This document shows, one piece after another, positions 3,691-7,541 of a stretch of DNA of 7,541 bases. The first letter of the stretch is position 1. The number at the start of each line of letters is the position of its first letter. The position numbers were made by a program, and so were the translations under genes. Below the pieces are notes generated by a model. The model did no database searches. It worked only from the letters and a program-made list of their open reading frames with translations, and was not told where the DNA came from. Source of the DNA: JBDIVL01 sp039794405 (GTDB lineage Bacteria > Planctomycetota > Brocadiia > Brocadiales > Brocadiaceae); the NCBI GenBank assembly GCA_039794405.1, contig JBDIVL010000083.1:1-7541 (forward strand), read 5' to 3'.

Positions 3691-5228
3691 AAATCCGTCA
3701 GATGTCCCATCAGTTTCCTGCCCGCCATCCACAAGAAACGTATATCGTCGATATTTCTTATAGAAAATAGCTTTCTTACAATAAAACGCGGGTTGAGCGC
3801 CGCCTTGTAAAGTCCCTGGGTCAACCTCTTCACGTCCTCGCCCGTCACGGGGCTTCTCCACACGGATTCACGCATATCGTACCTGTCCCAATCCTCTGTG
3901 AGAAGCCAACCATTCTTTTTTGCCTCTTCAAACATGGGAGTACCGGGATAAGGGACAACGATGGTTGCTTGCAACGTATCGAGATAGCCCTTTCTGAACA
4001 TTTCTCTGGCAAAGTTGATGGTCTCTTCGGCATCTTTCTTCGTTTCCCATGGGTAGCCAACCATGGTAGTTACATGGGGTTCGAGTCCTGCCTTTTTTGC
4101 CATTTTGAAGCCTTCGGCAATTTGTTCTACCTTAAGGGACTTCTGTAATTTATCAAGGGTATGCTGATTAACTGATTCGAGACCGAACAGCACGAAGCGG
4201 AACCCCGCCTTTGCCATAAGGTCGTATTCATCCTGGCTGAGCGCGTTTATCCTCATATTGCCGCCCATATATATTTTTTTGTTGTAGCCCCTCTCTATCA
4301 TGCCCTTGCAAAAGGTCTCGAGCCACTCGCCCTTTGGAAACGTCCCGCTATCATCAAAGACTTCCCGTACTCCATATTCCTTGATTAAAATACCAATTTC
4401 ATCAAGGAGTCGTTCTGGCGACACAGATCTGAAATTCTTTCCCGGATACATTGTAGTCCATGAGCAGAAGGTACACCTTCCCCACCAGCAGTCTCTTCCT
4501 GCCATGGTGTAAGTGCCAGGTGTCCGTTTGAAGTTGCCATTTTTGATGCTGTATTGCTGCCATTTTGTTAGTTCTCTATCAATAAAAGGAAGGTTATTAA
4601 GGTCGTGATTCAACTCATGCATGCCTGTGTTTTTGATTTCGTCGTTATCTCTGTACCAGATACCAGGGGATAATTCAGGTTGGAGGTTGGAGGCTGGAGG
4701 CTGGAGGTTGGAGGCTGGAGGTTGGAGGTTTGTGGCGGAAGGCTGGAGATTTTTAAGATATTTGCAGAGGTTGACGAGAAGGAAGTCGTAGTCGCCACCT
4801 GTTAATACGAAATCGACCTTGCTGTTACGCATGGATTCTTCGGGCAGGGCAGTAACGTGATCACCCATAAGAATACAGGTTAGAGGCCAAGGGTCAGAGG
4901 CTTGAGGTCGGAGGTCAGAGGATAGAGTTTTGAGTTCGTCGATGATTTGCCAGTGGCGTTTTATTACAGGTGTTTTGGTTTCAATAGCGATGATATCCGG
5001 TTTTTCTCTCTTTAACCTCTCAAGCCACTGGTGGTAAGAAAGTTCCCCGGCAATGGCGTCATCCCAGATTACGTCAAAACCGTTTTGTTTGAGCATTGTA
5101 GCTGCGTAAGCAGGAATCATAGGATAAATATACGTAGGGTTATTGAACCACTGGAACTGCCGGTTCTGTGCAAGCAGGGGGATGCCTTTGTTAGACGTTA
5201 ATGGAGGATAGGAGATGGAGATTTTCAT
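3627..5228 (-). CDS. B12-binding-type radical SAM enzyme with repeat-derived insertions
   Basis: A protein of 533 residues. The N-terminus (ISYPPLTSNKGIPLLAQNRQ, then DVIWDDAIA, and GDHVTALPEES near 122-132) is the Rossmann-like cobalamin-binding type; the classic DxHxxG base-off motif is not seen. The radical SAM core starts near 240, with cysteines 247, 252 and 255 (RDCWWGRCTFCSW), spaced C-x4-C-x2-C rather than C-x3-C-x2-C. MGGNMRIN, FGLES and VGYPWET follow, as in such cores. Such enzymes do cobalamin- or radical-dependent chemistry; the substrate is unknown. Two segments look added: 101-118 (SSDLRPQASDPWP) and 160-184 (LQPPASN repeats), both encoded by 7-bp arrays. Residues 514-533 (NPQKITQIDTDKKLQTKKSV) come from an ACAGATT-type repeat. 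No clear Shine-Dalgarno precedes ATG 5228. Confidence 0.8.
   Translation of the reverse strand: MKISISYPPLTSNKGIPLLAQNRQFQWFNNPTYIYPMIPAYAATMLKQNGFDVIWDDAIAGELSYHQWLERLKREKPDIIAIETKTPVIKRHWQIIDELKTLSSDLRPQASDPWPLTCILMGDHVTALPEESMRNSKVDFVLTGGDYDFLLVNLCKYLKNLQPSATNLQPPASNLQPPASNLQPELSPGIWYRDNDEIKNTGMHELNHDLNNLPFIDRELTKWQQYSIKNGNFKRTPGTYTMAGRDCWWGRCTFCSWTTMYPGKNFRSVSPERLLDEIGILIKEYGVREVFDDSGTFPKGEWLETFCKGMIERGYNKKIYMGGNMRINALSQDEYDLMAKAGFRFVLFGLESVNQHTLDKLQKSLKVEQIAEGFKMAKKAGLEPHVTTMVGYPWETKKDAEETINFAREMFRKGYLDTLQATIVVPYPGTPMFEEAKKNGWLLTEDWDRYDMRESVWRSPVTGEDVKRLTQGLYKAALNPRFIVRKLFSIRNIDDIRFLWMAGRKLMGHLTDFNPQKITQIDTDKKLQTKKSV
4679..4748. repeat. In-gene 7-bp tandem array, ten units
   Basis: Units on the plus strand: GTTGGAG and GCTGGAG mixed, seven regular ones (4679-4727), two decayed ones (GTTTGTG, GCGGAAG), then GCTGGAG. 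Because three units make seven codons, the protein shows a seven-residue period, LQPPASN. It lies in the linker between the B12-binding-like and radical SAM domains. Confidence 0.85.
4879..4934. repeat. In-gene 7-bp tandem array, eight diverged units
   Basis: Units GTTAGAG, GCCAAGG, GTCAGAG, GCTTGAG, GTCGGAG, GTCAGAG, GATAGAG, TTTTGAG. It encodes about residues 101-118 of the radical SAM protein, where relatives usually have a short loop before the ILMGDH strand. Confidence 0.7.
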
Positions 5229-5233
5229 ATTAT

Positions 5234-5264
5234 CAGGACGCAGATTTTCGCTGATTAACGCAGA
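5234..5264. repeat. ACAGATT-type repeat between radical SAM gene and GxxExxY relic
   Basis: AGGACGCAGATTTTCGCTGA then TTAACGCAGATA. It begins six bases upstream of the radical SAM start codon and supplies the stop codon of the GxxExxY fragment. The radical SAM upstream region is thus repeat sequence, which may explain the missing Shine-Dalgarno. Confidence 0.6.
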
Positions 5265-5390
5265 TACCTTCTATTAATTTTCCTATTATTGTCAAATGCC
5301 TTACGTTTAATTTCTGGTTTTACACCAAAGTTAAGTAATAGCCCCACTTCTATATCCGGAGCTTTTAAAAAATTTAATAAAGGGGAAAGG
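5255..5390 (-). pseudogene. GxxExxY protein, C-terminal fragment, locus B
   Basis: Reads LLNFLKAPDIEVGLLLNFGV then KPEIKRKAFDNNRK, the typical C-terminus of GxxExxY proteins, followed by INRRYLR and a stop within an ACAGATT-type repeat. It is not a recent copy of the locus A fragment: the residues after NFG differ (VKPEIKRKAF versus SKTLEYKRFV). Upstream the frame meets a TAA just before a C/T-rich stretch, with no start codon. Confidence 0.65.
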
Positions 5391-5438
5391 GGGAATTAGA
5401 GAAAACAAATTTTCTTTTTATTATCGTTTCTATTTTAA

Positions 5439-5576
5439 TCATTTTCTTTCTCGTTCAACTCTTCTTACGTCAATTGCAAAACCTGCAAAGTTAACTAACA
5501 AGCCTGCTTTTTTATGAACGTTAATACAAGTTTTTATGATTTTTTTTGTTAATTCTTCTTTTCCCCATTTCTCCAT
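5439..5576 (-). pseudogene. Internally deleted GxxExxY gene, 45-codon open frame, locus B
   Basis: Begins MEKWGKEELTKKIIKTCINV, the first helix of GxxExxY proteins (LTxKIIxxxIxVHxxLGPGLLE), and jumps at HK to KAGLLVNFAGFAIDVRRVER, the family's last strand and helix. About 80 residues carrying the GxxExxY motif and the nuclease-like core are missing. The frame is intact and has a good ribosome binding site (AAGGAG), so a 45-residue product could still be made. Locus A holds a frameshifted copy. Confidence 0.6.
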
Positions 5577-5578
5577 TT

Positions 5579-5584
5579 CTCCTT
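5579..5584 (-). promoter_or_regulatory. Shine-Dalgarno site AAGGAG of the 45-codon frame
   Basis: AAGGAG lies two bases before the ATG at 5576 (AAGGAGAAATG). The spacing is short, so initiation may be weak. Confidence 0.4.
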
Positions 5585-5598
5585 ATACAATATTTTTA

Positions 5599-5691
5599 TT
5601 ATAATACTAATTTGTTCTCCTCTTTAAAGAAAATTTCAATAATCCTATTGGACAAGTCTTTATATTTAAAATCCTGAAAATCTGCGTTCAT
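5599..5691 (-). pseudogene. GxxExxY protein, N-terminal fragment, locus B
   Basis: From ATG 5691: MNADFQDFKYKDLSNRIIEI, then FFKEENKLVL and stop. The first helix of GxxExxY proteins is recognisable, and EENKL probably remains from the KVYNxLG part. Just after it lies the string AGAGGAGAACAAA, the ribosome binding site of the locus A antitoxin, here with no antitoxin following. Confidence 0.6.
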
Positions 5692-5706
5692 CTGCGTCCA
5701 AAAATT
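5653..5706. repeat. 54-bp perfect direct repeat, copy B
   Basis: Identical to 2908-2961. Its right edge lies in the stop codon of the glycosyltransferase gene (5705-5707), so the repeat abuts that gene directly. Confidence 0.9.
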
Positions 5707-6787
5707 ATGATCTTAACTTACTTTTTAAATCTTTCGTGAATAAAAAGCCTTGTAAAAACCGGATGCCGTACCAAATGTGGGTTAAAAAAATATAGAACAG
5801 GCTTACGAGAGAAATGGAGATGTTTTTTTCTTTACTGTTGATTTGATAAAAGGCCGTTCCAAGAGAAATAAGGTAAATTGCAATCCCTGCGAAAAATAGA
5901 TTATCAAATACTGCTGTTAATAAATAATTTTTCATGGTATGGAAGTAAAAATGGACTAGCATGCTAACAATTAATAATACCACAAAAATTGATGGTATAA
6001 AGTATTTAAGCCTCCTCGAGGTTTCCGGAAATTTTTTGGCGAAGAATCCCCGGTGAAGCCCATAACGGCCAATCTGCCTCAGATGTCTTTTGAGTCCCTC
6101 TCTCCGGTGATGCCATGCAACGACATCCGGGTCGTACATTATTCTTTTCCCCATCTTCACAATATCGAGACAGAGCTTTGTATCCTCTCCAGGCCAATAG
6201 GCTGAGTTGAAGCCGCCAATTTTTTCAAATATATCCCTGCGAACTAATAAGTTTACCGACGGCCAGTCATCAACCTCTCTTAGCTTTCCCACAGGCCAAT
6301 ATCTTTCAGGATTTCCACCGCTTACTTTACTTAAAAAGACCGCGCCTGAGACTTTTTGATAAAAGGAATTATTGGGCGGAGTAATTGCCGGGCCTCCAAC
6401 TGCTGCGATATCGGGATTTTCAAAATGTTTTACGGCGTTTTTCAACCAATCCCGTCTTGGATAGGCGTCGTCGTCCATAAATGCAAATATGTCTGCGTTG
6501 GAATATCTCAATGCAAGGTCTCTTTTTTGCGCTGGACCAATGTTACCGGTGGGTATTATTTTTAGTTTCGGGTTTGGGGTTTGTTGAGTCAGATTTATCA
6601 GGTGCTCATCGCCATCAAAGGCGTCCGGGAAGATGATGATCCCGAAGTTTTCATAATCAAGATTTAATATTTCCGGGATAGACTCGTAAATGTAATTATT
6701 TATTTCTTTTACGGGGATTACGATGTCAACTTTTAATTGGTTTGTAATTTCTAAAGTTTTATAGCTAACGTTTTTAAACTCCATCAT
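5705..6787 (-). CDS. Family 2 glycosyltransferase with C-terminal membrane segments
   Basis: A protein of 360 residues. A GT-A domain opens with VDIVIPVKEI (about 20-29). PAQKRDLALRYSNADIFAFM (85-104) leads into DDDAYP (105-110), the metal-binding DxD-type motif. WPGEDTKLCLDIVKMGKRI (198-216) holds the likely catalytic acid pair ED, and WHHRR (225-229) occupies the place of the acceptor-loop motif. Three hydrophobic segments follow (about 263-283, 290-313, 323-350), so the enzyme is membrane-anchored with its catalytic domain in the cytoplasm. It should add a sugar from a nucleotide donor to a membrane-bound acceptor in surface polysaccharide or glycolipid synthesis; donor and acceptor cannot be told. 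Residues 69-76 (QTPNPKLK) coincide with a short 7-bp array. A strong promoter lies upstream. The gene looks whole. Confidence 0.85.
   Translation of the reverse strand: MMEFKNVSYKTLEITNQLKVDIVIPVKEINNYIYESIPEILNLDYENFGIIIFPDAFDGDEHLINLTQQTPNPKLKIIPTGNIGPAQKRDLALRYSNADIFAFMDDDAYPRRDWLKNAVKHFENPDIAAVGGPAITPPNNSFYQKVSGAVFLSKVSGGNPERYWPVGKLREVDDWPSVNLLVRRDIFEKIGGFNSAYWPGEDTKLCLDIVKMGKRIMYDPDVVAWHHRREGLKRHLRQIGRYGLHRGFFAKKFPETSRRLKYFIPSIFVVLLIVSMLVHFYFHTMKNYLLTAVFDNLFFAGIAIYLISLGTAFYQINSKEKNISISLVSLFYIFLTHIWYGIRFLQGFLFTKDLKSKLRS
6562..6589. repeat. Short 7-bp array within the glycosyltransferase gene
   Basis: Four units: TTAGTTT, CGGGTTT, GGGGTTT, GTTGAGT. It encodes roughly TQQTPNPKLK, in a loop before the IIPTGNIGPAQKRD segment. 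Weaker than the radical SAM arrays; it may be chance. Confidence 0.35.
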
Positions 6788-6849
6788 TAGTTGGGTATTA
6801 GGCTACAGATAAAAGATACTCGTGATTTTTTGGTTAAAAATGCCCACGC

Positions 6850-6879
6850 ATTATAATTAAGGAGAGAGAGACAAGTCAA
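6850..6879 (-). promoter_or_regulatory. Sigma-70-type promoter for the glycosyltransferase gene
   Basis: On the minus strand TTGACT (6874-6879) and TATAAT (6850-6855) are separated by 18 bases. The -10 box is perfect and the -35 box has one mismatch to consensus. Transcription would start near 6842, leaving about 55 untranslated bases before the ATG at 6787. It is the clearest promoter in the window and may serve the genes further left as well. Confidence 0.7.
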
Positions 6880-6888
6880 TGGGTTTTT

Positions 6889-6910
6889 GTCCACAGATTG
6901 TGCAGATTTC
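6889..6910. repeat. ACAGATT-type repeat, short copy
   Basis: GTCCACAGATTGTGCAGATTT, a partial single-arm copy just upstream of the glycosyltransferase promoter. The stretch 6911-6962 holds nothing else I can identify. Confidence 0.55.
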
Positions 6911-6962
6911 AAATAGGATTGCTTTTAAATCCTTTTCTTTCTCATCTCCCGAAATCCTAACC

Positions 6963-7220
6963 TTACAGACGAATTCTTACACGATACCTTTCAACAGTAA
7001 TTAAAGCCTTTCTCTCAATATCTTCACGATGCGTTTTTATCAGTTGCAATAATACCTTCCCCTGATCTTTTGCTGGCATGTCGACCAATCTGATAATTGA
7101 GGGATGCGGCTTATCAAAAACAAAAACAAGTTCCCCAAAATCCTTATCAGCCGTAACTAATATTAAATCCTCATCAAAAGCCTTCTTTAATATTGATTCA
7201 TCGCCATTTTGGGTATCCAT
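6963..7220 (-). pseudogene. DUF5615 PIN-like protein lacking its N-terminus
   Basis: Eighty-five residues from ATG 7220. LILVTADKDFGELVF (about 19-33) is the signature of DUF5615 PIN-like proteins, with Asp25 and Asp27 as likely metal ligands; HPSIIRLVDMPAKDQGKVLL follows, as in the family. Members normally start with a strand of the type MKFLxDxxL about 35 residues earlier, with the first catalytic aspartate. Here the frame upstream of FEVMDT is repeat DNA (7234-7258, read as VTKNRECS), so that part was lost when the repeat arrived or in a later deletion. DUF5615 proteins often pair with DUF433 antitoxins; none is visible. A shortened product could start at 7220, where GAGG lies two bases upstream. 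Confidence 0.65.
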
Positions 7221-7233
7221 ATAACCTCAAAAC

Positions 7234-7258
7234 GGGAGCATTCCCGATTTTTTGTAAC
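7234..7258. repeat. Solo terminal inverted repeat of the MITE family
   Basis: GGGAGCATTCCCGATTTTTT followed by GTAAC matches the left end of the MITE at 528-552 with one difference (A for T at the fourth base). No partner end lies within the next 280 bases. It stands exactly where the DUF5615 gene loses its N-terminus. Confidence 0.75.
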
Positions 7259-7310
7259 CCGTCATTTTAGTAGGATGAAAAGAGAATGCAGGATTCATTC
7301 ATTTTAAAAC

Positions 7311-7330
7311 TGGCAAGGCACGCCTTGCCA
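7311..7330. repeat. REP-like palindrome next to the transposase gene
   Basis: TGGCAAGGC, two-base loop AC, GCCTTGCCA. A perfect 9-bp stem without a T-run. It lies 45 bases past the end of the REP-associated transposase gene. Such transposases act on REP palindromes, so this is a candidate substrate. Confidence 0.65.
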
Positions 7331-7374
7331 CTACGAGGCTGAATTTATCAACGATAATGGGACGACGGGTATTT

Positions 7375-7541
7375 TTAAGAAAAATCTTTCCAGAATTTAT
7401 TCTCTTCTTCATCCGGTATTCCATAGGGGTTTTCTTTGTCCATTCGCCATCGCGCCGGATTTGCAACGATATATTCTCTTATACGATCTAATTCAACCTG
7501 ATTTCTGACTATATGTTCATAATAATTACGCTGCCAGACTT
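7375..7541 (-). CDS. REP-associated (IS200-like, Y1) transposase, C-terminal part
   Basis: Only the last 54 residues are in the window; the gene continues past the right edge. VWQRNYYEHIVRNQVELDRI then REYIVANPARW matches the C-terminal half of REP-associated tyrosine transposases. The Tyr in REYIVANP is in the position of the family's nucleophile, which makes single-strand cuts at REP palindromes, and NPxRW is conserved. The tail MDKENPYGIPDEEENKFWKD is typical of the environmental subgroup. The frame is clean to the stop at 7375-7377. Whether the gene is whole cannot be judged. Confidence 0.8.
   Translation of the reverse strand, partial: VWQRNYYEHIVRNQVELDRIREYIVANPARWRMDKENPYGIPDEEENKFWKDFS

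Noticed and set aside
4610..4798. Alternative minus-strand frame with repeated PPTSNLQ residues
   Set aside because: It lies inside the radical SAM gene in another frame; the residues only reflect the 7-bp repeat, which reads similarly in all three frames.
6006..6197. 63-codon minus-strand frame
   Set aside because: Out-of-frame shadow within the intact glycosyltransferase gene.

Overview
This is a repeat-saturated accessory region from a bacterial chromosome. The base composition is AT-rich, the ribosome binding sites are bacterial (AAGGAG, AGAGGAG), and one sigma-70-type promoter is clear. Several families of short dispersed repeats occur (ACAGATT-type, HAERGEASHS-type, REP-like palindromes), as is typical of repeat-rich genomes of environmental, often anaerobic bacteria. 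I cannot assign a phylum from this window. Every gene I can support is on the minus strand, so gene order reads from high to low coordinates.

Right part (7541 to 5705): the C-terminus of a REP-associated (IS200-like, Y1) transposase, a REP-like palindrome, and a DUF5615 PIN-like gene whose N-terminus is replaced by a solo copy of a transposon-type inverted repeat. Next come a strong promoter and an intact membrane-anchored family 2 glycosyltransferase.

Middle (5706 to 3411): a nested set of GxxExxY (PD-(D/E)XK-like) gene relics, then an intact B12-binding radical SAM gene that carries two arrays of 7-bp tandem repeats inside its reading frame and takes its stop codon from a dispersed repeat. 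After it lies a 135-bp duplicated copy of the 5' end of another glycosyltransferase gene. That copy runs by an ATGA overlap into a VapB-like antitoxin.

Left-middle (3414 to 1193): two VapB/VapC-type modules with whole antitoxins but truncated PIN toxins, a second nested set of GxxExxY relics enclosing one of these modules, a degenerate third antitoxin copy, and an MNT/HEPN pair in which the HEPN gene has an in-frame stop.

Left end (1200 to 1): fragments of a four-helix-bundle (23S rRNA intervening-sequence) protein and a DUF2283 protein. These are followed by a 285-bp MITE with 24-bp perfect terminal inverted repeats and a 9-bp target duplication, then the original copy of the broken glycosyltransferase, and the first nine codons of a further gene.

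Main reading: only the glycosyltransferase (5705-6787), the radical SAM enzyme, the MNT gene and two antitoxins look whole. Nearly every toxin or nuclease is broken while its antitoxin survives. Nested repeats occupy most intergenic space and supply stop codons, upstream sequence and coding insertions to genes. This is a repeat-driven decay landscape rather than a single operon-encoded pathway.
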